Source of the DNA: Blastopirellula sp.
GTDB lineage: Bacteria; Planctomycetota; Planctomycetia; Pirellulales; Pirellulaceae
Assembly (NCBI GenBank): GCA_002733575.1
Contig: NVWB01000157.1
Span: 1-48,560 of the forward strand
Length of the DNA: 48,560 bases
Direction of reading: 5' to 3'
The notes beneath the pieces are model-generated. The model saw only the letters and a list, made by a program, of their open reading frames with translations. It made no database searches and was not told where the DNA came from. Shown piece after piece: positions 30,672 to 38,436 of the stretch. Made by a program: the position numbers and the translations under genes. How positions within the stretch are numbered: position 1 is the stretch's first letter; every line of letters starts with the position of its first letter.

Positions 30672-31154
30672 ATGCGTGTTTCTAAAAACACAGTTGTCGC
30701 GTTTGATTACGAGTTGACCGACAGTGAAGGCCAGCTAATTGATAGTTCTGCCGACGATCAACCGCTGAGTTATCTGCATGGCTACGGTTCGCTTATCCCT
30801 GGCATGGAACAAGCTCTCAATGAACATGGCGAAGGCGACAGCTTCACCGTAACGATTCCTCCTGAAGAAGCTTACGGCGAATACGACGATGAACTATTGC
30901 TGGAACTAAGCCACGATAATTTTGAAGAAGCAGAGACCCTGGCAACTGGGGATCATCTCATTCTAGAAACCGATGACGAAGGTGATCTAGAAGTGACAGT
31001 GGTTGAGGTCCGTGAAACGGGAATCGTGGTCGATGGCAATCATCCATTAGCCGGAAAGACTTTAAACTTTCAAGTCAAAGTCCAATCGATTCGCAAGGCA
31101 ACCAAAGAAGAGATCGAACACGGCCATGTCCATGATGGCACCGAAGAGCATTAA
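30672..31154 (+). CDS. FKBP-type peptidyl-prolyl isomerase, SlyD-like
   Basis: Cytoplasmic prolyl isomerase and chaperone of 160 residues. The FKBP half has VVAFDYELTDSEGQLIDSS and PLSYLHGYGSLIPGMEQAL, then the SlyD-type insert-in-flap domain with PPEEAYGEYDDELLLEL, and closes with GNHPLAGKTLNFQVKV, the usual end of the FKBP fold. The C-terminal tail HGHVHDGTEEH is short and histidine-containing, a reduced version of the metal-binding tail of E. coli SlyD. AGGAG and AGGA lie just before the ATG. It converges with uvrC, with a 25-bp gap. Folding helper function is well supported; metal handling is only suggested by the tail. Confidence 0.93.
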   Translation: MRVSKNTVVAFDYELTDSEGQLIDSSADDQPLSYLHGYGSLIPGMEQALNEHGEGDSFTVTIPPEEAYGEYDDELLLELSHDNFEEAETLATGDHLILETDDEGDLEVTVVEVRETGIVVDGNHPLAGKTLNFQVKVQSIRKATKEEIEHGHVHDGTEEH

Positions 31155-31179
31155 TTCGGTCTCCCATCATTGTCTTCAC

Positions 31180-32571
31180 TCATTCATCAAACGTGCTTTT
31201 TCTTCGCAAGATATGATGGTAGTGCTGCGCAAACCGGTGAGATTCATCTCGCACATATTGCAGCAACCGCAAGGCATACGAGTGCTTGCTCAGTTTGAGC
31301 GGCTCTGGATTGCCTGGCCTGTAGATTTCCTCATCTCGCTTGGCTAATGAAATCACGGTAGGTGGCTCGATCTGCATGTTTTTAAACGCAGCCATGGCCG
31401 AACTCAATTGACCTTTGCCACCATCGATCAGCAAGATATCAGGGAACGACTCGCCACTGTCTTGCAGCTTGCGAAATCGACGCGCCACTACTTCATGAAT
31501 ACTGGCATAATCATCGATCCCAGTCACACTACGAATTTTATAACGCCGATAGCCGGGCTTAAACGGCAGTCCATCAATAAACTGAACCAAACTGGCCACT
31601 GTTTCTCCACCGCCAAGATGTGCGATATCGACGCCTTCGATGGTTCGCGGCGTTTTATCGAGTTTAAGAACTTGGCGTAAACCGGCCAACCCTTTCTTCG
31701 GATCAACATAAAAGACTTCCGGCTGGGCATGCGATTCCAATTCACCCCGTTCATCGAGCCGATTCAACATTTGAATTTCGTCACGCAGTTTGGCCGCCTT
31801 TTCAAACTCTAAGTTCTTGGAAGCCTCCAGCATCTCGTCTTCCATTTGCTTCAGCAGCCGACTTTGATTCCCTTCCATGAACATATGTAAACGACGAATG
31901 TCTTTGCGATACTCTTCCTTCGATATCCGCAAGTTACAGGGGGCCGTGCATTGATCGATACTTGCTAACAGACAGGGACGAAACCATTTCCAACGTTCGT
32001 CTGACTCTTCAATGTCTAAACTGCATGTCCGAAATTTAAAGATACGCTGAAGTACCTGAATTGCACCTCGCAATGCCGCAGCATTCGGGAAGGGCCCATA
32101 CAGTTTCGCGTTTTTATCTTTGGGCTCTCTAGTAAACTCCACTCTCGGAAAGTCTTCTCGTTGCGAGATCATCAAGTACGGAAAGGTCTTGTCGTCCTTC
32201 AAATTCTTGTTGTACTTGGGTTGGATGTCTTTGATCAGTCGAGATTCAACCAATAACGCATCGACCTCACTCTCGCAATCCATGAAATCCGCATCGGCGA
32301 TTTCATGTACCCAATACCCGGTTCTTTGATCCGTAGCAGCATCCGCATTGAAATAGCTGCTGGCCCGAGATCGCAAGTTGATTGCCTTACCCACATAAAT
32401 CACACGGGCTTTATCGTCTTTAAAAAGATAGACGCCCGGCGTTGTCGGAAACTTGCGTACTTTATCACCAGCCAGCGTAAACGCTAAATGCTCTTGCGCA
32501 GCCGGGGGCTGATTCGCAGAAGCATCACCTTTACCACGTCGTTCGTCGGAAGAATCGTCAGGAGTCGACAT
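31180..32571 (-). CDS. uvrC: UvrC-type excinuclease subunit, short form
   Basis: Nicks DNA on both sides of a lesion in nucleotide excision repair with UvrA and UvrB. The GIY-YIG nuclease is near residues 43-75 (TPGVYLFKDD, VIYVGKAINLRSR), the UVR motif follows (QMEDEMLEASKNLEFEKAAK), and then the RNase H-like nuclease with candidate metal ligands in EGVDIAHLGG, ILLIDGGKGQL and RDESHRFAQHYH. At 463 residues it is well below the ~600 usual for UvrC: the protein stops soon after YHHILRRKSTFDE, where other UvrC proteins continue into the C-terminal tandem helix-hairpin-helix region, and the linker between UVR and RNase H is also short. This is either a natural compact form or a UvrC paralogue. 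The frame shows no sign of a frameshift near the end. Confidence 0.88.
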   Translation of the reverse strand: MSTPDDSSDERRGKGDASANQPPAAQEHLAFTLAGDKVRKFPTTPGVYLFKDDKARVIYVGKAINLRSRASSYFNADAATDQRTGYWVHEIADADFMDCESEVDALLVESRLIKDIQPKYNKNLKDDKTFPYLMISQREDFPRVEFTREPKDKNAKLYGPFPNAAALRGAIQVLQRIFKFRTCSLDIEESDERWKWFRPCLLASIDQCTAPCNLRISKEEYRKDIRRLHMFMEGNQSRLLKQMEDEMLEASKNLEFEKAAKLRDEIQMLNRLDERGELESHAQPEVFYVDPKKGLAGLRQVLKLDKTPRTIEGVDIAHLGGGETVASLVQFIDGLPFKPGYRRYKIRSVTGIDDYASIHEVVARRFRKLQDSGESFPDILLIDGGKGQLSSAMAAFKNMQIEPPTVISLAKRDEEIYRPGNPEPLKLSKHSYALRLLQYVRDESHRFAQHYHHILRRKSTFDE

Positions 32572-32595
32572 AAAGCCTAAGTACCGTTCTCTACA

Positions 32596-34419
32596 CTAAA
32601 CCGAAGCGGCAAACTGTTTCAAGTCATTCTCAAATGCATCCAACCGCTCTTGCATTTCATCTTGAGTGACATCCAACAAGGCGAGTTGCTCTGGTGCAAC
32701 ATAGGTAAACATATAGAACTTCACCTTCGGCTCTGTGCCTGAGGGTCGAACTGCAACGTAGTTTCCTTCTTCCAGATCAAGGATGACCATGTCGCCAACG
32801 GGGCCTTCTAGTGGAGACTGCGTTCCATCTGGTGCAACCACAACACCATTGGCATAATCACGAGCCGCGACAAGCTTCAATCCGCCCACGGTTTGTGGTG
32901 GTTCGGCACGGAACTTGGCCATTAGTTTTTTCATGTTGGCCATGCCTTCTGAACCTTCCATCTGTTGATTCAAGAGTCGCTCTGCATGATAACCATGCTG
33001 CCACCACAAGGCTTCAATCTTCTCATGCAGTGTCTGCCCTTCGGCTTTACACTTGGCGGCTAGTTCGGCGAACAACATAGTGGCTACCACTGCATCTTTA
33101 TCTCTTGCATATTGACCCACTAAGTATCCGTGTGATTCTTCACAGCCAAATACAAACTTCTCTGGACCATGTTCATCCATAGCCCCGCCAATCCACTTGA
33201 AACCGACCAGCAAGTTACCAAAAGTCTTCACGCCATAACTCTCAGCAATTCGGCGGACCATTTCGGTCGTTACCAGGGTCTTTACCACATAGTGGTCTGA
33301 ACTGAGTGAACCGGCCGCTTTGCGTTGTTCCAACACATAATCGGCCAGCAGTACAGCAATTTGATTTCCGGTGAATGTTCGCCATTCCCCTTGTAAATCG
33401 GAAGTCACAGGTGCCGCACACCCCAATCGATCACAATCAGGGTCGGTGGCCATAATCAATTCGGCATTCACCTCTTTGGCCCGTTCAATAATCGCATCGA
33501 AAACTTTCACATTCTCAGGATTCGACACATGACCTGGCACGTTGGGAAAGTCACCGCTTAATTCGGCATGTGGCCCAAACACCTCAACATCTTGAAAACC
33601 ATCGCCTGCTAAAGCCGGCACAACACCCGATGCCCCGACGCCATGCAAAGGAGAATAGATAATTTTCAAATCACGAGGCCCACCTAGCTGCTGGGCTTTG
33701 ACTTCTCCCAAGAATGCAGCGTCCACTTCCTGTGTACAAATCTGCACTTTTCCATCGGCAACCGCGGCATCAAACTCAACGTCAATTGTCAGTTGATCGG
33801 TGTTCATCACGCGATCAATAATCGCTTTGTCGTGCGGTGGCATAACCTGACCACCGGTCGACCAGTAAACCTTCACTGCGTTATCACTCGGCGGGTTGTG
33901 ACTGGCGGTGACCATGATGCCGCAACTACATTTTTTATAACGCACCGCGAAAGACAGCTCAGGCGTGCTGCGGTAATCGTCTAAGAAATAAACCGTGAAA
34001 CCCTGGGAGACCATAATACAAGCGCAAAGTTCAGCGAATTCGCGTGAACGATGTCGGGTGTCATACGCGATGGCACAAGAGAGTTCGCCTGAAACACTTT
34101 CTTTGACATACGTGGCCAACCCTTGGGCACTTTCGCCAATGGTCCGTTCATTGATAGCATTCGATCCAAAAGGGTACATGCGCCCGCGACGGCCACCGGT
34201 GCCAAAGGGAATGATTGTCCAAAAGGCATCATCCAACGCTTGCCACTTTTCGGATTCTACATGCTCGGCAATCTGCGACGCATATCGAGCATACCTTGGC
34301 TCGGTTAACCAGATCTTGATATTCTCAACTGCTGAGTCAGTCACCTTTCCCGCAGTGTTTGCTATACTTATTTTTTCTAGAGTTGCATCAAGATCAAATT
34401 GGGTTGCCGCGTCGCTCAT
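32596..34419 (-). CDS. Phosphoglucomutase/phosphomannomutase (alpha-D-phosphohexomutase)
   Basis: Interconverts hexose 1- and 6-phosphates, supplying precursors for nucleotide sugars. At 607 residues it is of the PGM2-like long type. The phosphoserine loop is MVTASHNPPSDN (Ser173), the metal-binding loop is ATDPDCDRLG, the sugar-binding loop is FGCEESHGYLVG, and the phosphate-binding loop is RPSGTEPKVKFYM; all four motifs are intact. An N-terminal FGTGGRRGRMYPFG motif fits the long PGM2/PMM2 type. It is transcribed away from the second phosphohexomutase at 34600 with 180 bp between them, and follows uvrC on the opposite side. Links to glycan synthesis in this window are plausible but not specific. 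Confidence 0.93.
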   Translation of the reverse strand: MSDAATQFDLDATLEKISIANTAGKVTDSAVENIKIWLTEPRYARYASQIAEHVESEKWQALDDAFWTIIPFGTGGRRGRMYPFGSNAINERTIGESAQGLATYVKESVSGELSCAIAYDTRHRSREFAELCACIMVSQGFTVYFLDDYRSTPELSFAVRYKKCSCGIMVTASHNPPSDNAVKVYWSTGGQVMPPHDKAIIDRVMNTDQLTIDVEFDAAVADGKVQICTQEVDAAFLGEVKAQQLGGPRDLKIIYSPLHGVGASGVVPALAGDGFQDVEVFGPHAELSGDFPNVPGHVSNPENVKVFDAIIERAKEVNAELIMATDPDCDRLGCAAPVTSDLQGEWRTFTGNQIAVLLADYVLEQRKAAGSLSSDHYVVKTLVTTEMVRRIAESYGVKTFGNLLVGFKWIGGAMDEHGPEKFVFGCEESHGYLVGQYARDKDAVVATMLFAELAAKCKAEGQTLHEKIEALWWQHGYHAERLLNQQMEGSEGMANMKKLMAKFRAEPPQTVGGLKLVAARDYANGVVVAPDGTQSPLEGPVGDMVILDLEEGNYVAVRPSGTEPKVKFYMFTYVAPEQLALLDVTQDEMQERLDAFENDLKQFAASV

Positions 34420-34599
34420 GTTGTCTCCAAGTAATAAGCTATAGTATTTGAACCTTTAATTGTACGATTTTTAGAGCAATGTCATCAATCGGGCACCTGT
34501 GTTCTTTTTGAAGCAAGCTGGGAGTGCATTGGCAAGCAATTCTCCGTATATTGGGCAGATTCTACCGTTTAAACCGAGTGATCATCAAGGAAACAGATA

Positions 34600-35943
34600 G
34601 TGGACCAGCCAATTATCAGCGTATCAGGATTAAGAGGAATTGTTGGGCAATCTCTCTCACCACAACTTGTGATTCGATATATTGCCGCTTTCTCACAGAA
34701 TATCCCACCTGGGCCCATCTTACTCGGCACTGACGGTCGCCCCAGCGGGCACTTACTGGCTGAGATCATACGCGGATCACTAGGCATGCTCGGGCGAGAC
34801 GTCGTTTACGCCGGAGTCTGTGCCACTCCAACGGTCGGCGTGTTAACCAGAGAGCACAAGTGTGCCGGAGCAATTCAAATTTCGGCCAGCCATAACCCGC
34901 CTGAATATAATGGTCTGAAACTCATGGGCTCTGATGGCCGCGTGATTTCAGCGATTGAAGGGGAAGAAGTTCTAAAATCCTACAGCAATGATGAAGCAAC
35001 TTGGGTCGACCATTCCAAGATCGGCCAAAGCCAGAATTGTGAGGACACAATTTCTGCCCACTGCCAACTTGTGTTAGATCGAGTTGATGTTGAGAAGATC
35101 AAACAGAAAAACTTTAATGTCTTGCTAGATTCCAACGGCGGAGCGGGCAGTATTCTAGGAAAGATTCTCCTAGAAAAGCTCGGCTGCACAGTCACCACAC
35201 TAGGTGATGGAGCGGATGGCAACTTTCTGCATCGACCAGAACCTACTGCTGAAAACCTAGTTGATGTTGGCAAAAAAACAACGGAACTCGGCGCAGACAT
35301 CGGTTTCTGCCAAGACCCTGATGCGGATCGTTTGGCGGTGATTGACGAAACGGGAAGATACATAGGCGAGGAATATACACTGGCCCTGTGTCTTGAAAAT
35401 GTGCTGGCGAAGACCCCAGGCCCAGTGGTAACCAACTGTGCGACCAGCCGGATGAATCAAGACATCGCAGAAAAATATGGTTCTGAATTTCATCAATCCA
35501 AAGTAGGCGAAGCCAACGTCACAGGGTTAATGAAAGAAGTTAGTGCAGTCTTCGGCGGCGAAGGAAACGGCGGCCCCATTGATCCGCAAGTCGGTCTGAT
35601 CCGCGATAGTTTTGTCGGCATGGCCTACACTCTTGACCTAATGGCCAGCCGCCAACAACCCATTAGTCAACTGGCTAATGCCCTGCCCCGCTACGAAATC
35701 ATCAAGAGCAAGGTGACCGTTCCCAAAGAACAAATCCCGGCCGCAATTGATGCAATCGAAGCTCATTTCTCAGAAGCCAAGTCCAATCGAGAAGACGGAC
35801 TGCGACTCGACTGGGACGACCGCTGGTTATTAATCCGTGCCAGTAACACGGAACCAATTGTTCGTGTCATAGCCGAAACAAAATCGGCCCAATTATCGAC
35901 CCAATTGTGCGAAGAAGCGGCCCAAGTGATCGAGAAACTCTGA
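34600..35943 (+). CDS. glmM: Phosphoglucosamine mutase (GlmM-like)
   Basis: A phosphohexomutase of 447 residues, the typical GlmM length, expected to convert glucosamine 6-phosphate to the 1-phosphate for UDP-GlcNAc synthesis. Motifs: GLRGIVGQSLS at the N-terminus, the phosphoserine loop QISASHNPPEYNG (Ser97), the metal loop QDPDADRLAV, the sugar loop FGGEGNGGPI (GEGNGG rather than the GEESGH of glucomutases, which favours an amino-sugar substrate), and RASNTEPIVRVIAE for phosphate binding. The start is a GTG at 34600 with AAGGA eight bases upstream. Assignment to GlmM rather than phosphomannomutase is likely but not certain. A divergent paralogue lies at 32596. Confidence 0.85.
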   Translation: MDQPIISVSGLRGIVGQSLSPQLVIRYIAAFSQNIPPGPILLGTDGRPSGHLLAEIIRGSLGMLGRDVVYAGVCATPTVGVLTREHKCAGAIQISASHNPPEYNGLKLMGSDGRVISAIEGEEVLKSYSNDEATWVDHSKIGQSQNCEDTISAHCQLVLDRVDVEKIKQKNFNVLLDSNGGAGSILGKILLEKLGCTVTTLGDGADGNFLHRPEPTAENLVDVGKKTTELGADIGFCQDPDADRLAVIDETGRYIGEEYTLALCLENVLAKTPGPVVTNCATSRMNQDIAEKYGSEFHQSKVGEANVTGLMKEVSAVFGGEGNGGPIDPQVGLIRDSFVGMAYTLDLMASRQQPISQLANALPRYEIIKSKVTVPKEQIPAAIDAIEAHFSEAKSNREDGLRLDWDDRWLLIRASNTEPIVRVIAETKSAQLSTQLCEEAAQVIEKL

Positions 35944-36132
35944 TTCAACCAAACAATGGCAATGTTTTGACATTTCTAAGTGAACTCCACAGAACACTTT
36001 TTGCTACGGCCTCTAAAAATCTATAAATAGAGTGTTTTCTTGTCCTGAGAACCTATTAAAATCGAGCCTGCTTGCAGTCGGTCGTTGATTATTGTGCGTC
36101 ATAAATCAATCTCAAGCAAACGAAAAATAAAT

Positions 36133-36454
36133 CACGCCAAGGCGCCAAGGCGCAAAGAAGGATTGAAGCAAAACCTCTTCGCGTCTTCGAGGCTTCGCGT
36201 GAGAATCTTTTTTTTCGACAAGATGCACATGATTTACAGGATGATATCTGAACTCATACGATCCTGTTTATCCTGTAGCCGGATTCGTTAGAATTCGGTT
36301 TTTCGGCATTGAGGGTTCTCTGAAGTCTAACGACTTCAGCTACGTATGATTCTCGCTTGTGATTGTTGTTTTATCTTATATTTAAAACTTTTTCCTTCGT
36401 GTCTTCGTGCCTTGGTGGTAATCTCTCTTCTTCCGTCCTTGGCGCCTTGGCGTG
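36133..36454. repeat. Intergenic repeat mosaic bounded by 18-bp inverted repeats
   Basis: CACGCCAAGGCGCCAAGG at 36133-36150 has a perfect inverted copy at 36437-36454. Inside are more degenerate relatives (CGCGTCTTCGAGGCTTCGCG near 36180 and CGTGTCTTCGTGCCTTGGTG near 36396), a segment with TACAGGATGATAT and GATCCTGTTTATCCTGT (36235-36275), and a pair of family C palindromes (36275-36343). I recall similar CGCCAAGGCG and CCTGTTTATCCTGT strings as dispersed intergenic repeats in unrelated bacteria. No gene is credible in 35944-36683; open frames here run through repeats. Confidence 0.7.
36275..36343. repeat. Inverted pair of palindromic repeats, family C
   Basis: GTAGCCGGATTCGTTAGAAT (from 36275, continuing TCGG) and, on the other strand, GTAGCTGAAGTCGTTAGACT (from 36343 back to 36320, continuing TCAG) share the pattern GTAGC-x-G-x4-CGTTAG-x4-C-x-G. 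Both are imperfect hairpins and face each other 20 bp apart, a REP-doublet layout. Confidence 0.7.
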
Positions 36455-36683
36455 AGACATTTTTTGAAGGAATTTATGCCGACATTATTGTCGGGCATAA
36501 GGTTGAAAGCGGTGGAGTTCACCGAGAATAGTCAATATTTTTCAACTTTTTCTCCAAATATCGCGTGATTCCTAGCGAAGTCTCCACTACAATCCAATCT
36601 ATAGCCCAATCCACAGAGACATTGTTTAGAAACATAGTTTCTAGTTACACATTCACCGGATTTATTCTCAAAGGGCCCTAGCC

Positions 36684-37559
36684 ATGCGCACTTCTTTTCT
36701 GCTTGCCGTTCTCGTTTGTTTAGCCGCTGTTCCCTGGTCCTCGTCAAACCAACTGTTTGGACAAAAAGTGAAGGTCCAATCCAATCAAGCAGCAAAATTG
36801 ATACCTGCGAAGAAAGAGTCTCTCGAAACGCTGGTCTATTTCCCCCGGACACTCCCTGCCCAAGAATTGCAGAGTGCCCTGTTCGACTTGATTGGCAAAG
36901 ATTTTGAGGGAACGATTGTTCTGATCAAGAGCAACAATTCATTAGCCATCCGACTTCCGGCCAAACATCTTCAAGAAGCGGCCGACTTACTCAGCCAGTT
37001 AGATAAACAGCAACAGCTTGTTCACTTCAAAGCACAATTTGTTCAATCCATACGCAAGCCAACCGATGCCATACCGCAACCGGCCTTTCAATCGATATCG
37101 AATGCCAAAGCAGATGATCTAATTAAAAAGCTGCTCAGTTCAGGTGAATACACCAGCATCGAGCAACTTGAACTAATCACAATTGAAAATCAAAAAGCAA
37201 TGGTGCAAGTAGGACGATCTATACCTGTGATTACTGGCTCCATGCTTTCGTCTCGCAGTCCCTCTCGCATAAATACAGTACGAACTGAGCAAGTCGGAAC
37301 CATTTTGCAAGTTACTCCGCAAATCAACGGAGACATCGTTACCGTTGCGGTAAATTTTGAAACATCAGGAAAAGAACCAATGCCGACTGCCACAAAAGAT
37401 ACGGAACCATCACTCCAGCAGCAAACATCCACAACCACATTACAAACCACAGTTCAAATTAAAAGTGGGAACACCGTGATTCTTGGTGGCCTAACAAGCG
37501 TCGGTGGAGATCAGAACCGTGCTACTTTGCTGATTTTGTGTGCTGAGATTATTAAATAG
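36684..37559 (+). CDS. Secretin-domain-related exported protein (short)
   Basis: A 291-residue exported protein with a signal peptide (MRTSFLLAVLVCLAAVPWSS). Residues about 48-105 resemble the small N-domains (NolW type) of secretins, ending with LQEAADLLSQLDKQQQLV. The C-terminal part shows secretin hallmarks: VGRSIPVITG, then VGTILQVTPQINGDIVTVAV, and TTVQIKSGNTVILGGLTS. It stops about 15 residues later, so it lacks the usual closing block with the V-P-x-L-G-D-I-P type gate and the R-x-E-L-x-I-x-I-T-P end. Whether it forms a pore or is a periplasmic partner of a full secretin cannot be decided. It is followed at once by the 34-residue membrane peptide and an ICMT-like methyltransferase. Confidence 0.7.
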   Translation: MRTSFLLAVLVCLAAVPWSSSNQLFGQKVKVQSNQAAKLIPAKKESLETLVYFPRTLPAQELQSALFDLIGKDFEGTIVLIKSNNSLAIRLPAKHLQEAADLLSQLDKQQQLVHFKAQFVQSIRKPTDAIPQPAFQSISNAKADDLIKKLLSSGEYTSIEQLELITIENQKAMVQVGRSIPVITGSMLSSRSPSRINTVRTEQVGTILQVTPQINGDIVTVAVNFETSGKEPMPTATKDTEPSLQQQTSTTTLQTTVQIKSGNTVILGGLTSVGGDQNRATLLILCAEIIK

Positions 37560-37685
37560 ATGCCCACCAACAAGTTCTTCAAATTTAAGAAGAATATATT
37601 TGACTTGCATTCACAATACCCTTATATTGGCAACTATGTTCATATAAGAAATGGAACTCTCACAAATAAATTCAGGAGTCTACTT

Positions 37686-37790
37686 ATGGCTAGTGGTGGT
37701 AGTGGAATGGGTTGGATAGTTTGGATTGGAGGACTCCTCCTCTTCAATGGGTTAAGTTATTTCTTCGAGTGGGGTTGGACTATCTACTAA
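37686..37790 (+). CDS. 34-residue single-helix membrane peptide
   Basis: A small ORF with a good ribosome binding site: AGGAG sits seven bases before its ATG. The product MASGGSGMGWIVWIGG, continuing LLLFNGLSYFFEWGWTIY, is Gly/Trp-rich with one hydrophobic helix and no charged residue except one Glu. A longer frame starts at 37560 right after the secretin-like gene's stop, but its first 42 residues have no clear ribosome binding site, so I favour the short start. It lies 4 bp before the ICMT-like gene, suggesting translational coupling. Function unknown; the size fits a regulatory or assembly peptide of a membrane complex. Confidence 0.55.
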   Translation: MASGGSGMGWIVWIGGLLLFNGLSYFFEWGWTIY

Positions 37791-37794
37791 AGCA

Positions 37795-38415
37795 TTGTCT
37801 ATCGATAACGCCAAGCCCAGAATCGGTTTTCAAAACACGATCTTAGGTGGTAACTTTTTACTGCTTGCAATCCTCGGGATGATTGCAAGCAGTCCAGCAG
37901 AACGTGTTGCCATTCCACGTATTTGTGTAACCGCGCTGCATATCACTATCGCTCTCCTATTTCTCGTAAGAAGACCATCGAGCCGAATTGCCAACTGGAA
38001 AGAATTAGCGATTTGCTTTCCATCGTTTATTCTCGCAGCGTTCGCTTGGAAGTTGGCCCATGATTCAGATAGTTGGTCAACGGCAACTCAAATCATGCTA
38101 CTCTCTGGCACCTTGTTCACCATCTATTCTCTCGCCTATCTCGGCAATTCCTTTGCCATTTTTCCAGCTCAACGAGAAATCAAAGTTCAAGGGCCTTATC
38201 GCTTGGTACGTCACCCAGTCTATTTAGGCGAACTGATCATGATCTTAGCCTGCTGTATTTCCACAGGCAGATTGCTGGCAGTTGCCGTCTTTCTTGCAGC
38301 GGTCGTTTCTGTGGCAATTCGCCTGATCGCCGAAGAACGTTTTTTAATCGCCTCAGAAGATTACCAACAGTATCGACTGAAAGTACGCTGGCGATTGCTG
38401 CCGATATTATGGTAG
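37795..38415 (+). CDS. Isoprenylcysteine-carboxyl-methyltransferase-like membrane protein
   Basis: A 206-residue integral membrane protein with about five hydrophobic segments. The signature LVRHPVYLGELI followed by EERFLIAS-x-x-Y-x-x-Y-x-x-KVRWRLLP is typical of the ICMT/PEMT/NnrU-type methyltransferase superfamily, in which the RHPxY and E-E-x-x-L motifs bind SAM at the membrane. The start is a TTG four bases after the preceding stop codon with no good Shine-Dalgarno, so translation probably depends on the upstream peptide gene. Substrate unknown; in bacteria such proteins modify lipids or isoprenoids. It converges with rhamnulokinase 21 bp away. Confidence 0.8.
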   Translation: MSIDNAKPRIGFQNTILGGNFLLLAILGMIASSPAERVAIPRICVTALHITIALLFLVRRPSSRIANWKELAICFPSFILAAFAWKLAHDSDSWSTATQIMLLSGTLFTIYSLAYLGNSFAIFPAQREIKVQGPYRLVRHPVYLGELIMILACCISTGRLLAVAVFLAAVVSVAIRLIAEERFLIASEDYQQYRLKVRWRLLPILW

Positions 38416-38436
38416 CCCTGCAAAGCGGCAAAGTTG

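Noticed and set aside
36085..36531. Two short plus-strand open frames between 36085 and 36531
   Set aside because: Both run through inverted repeats and palindromes and have no initiation signal.
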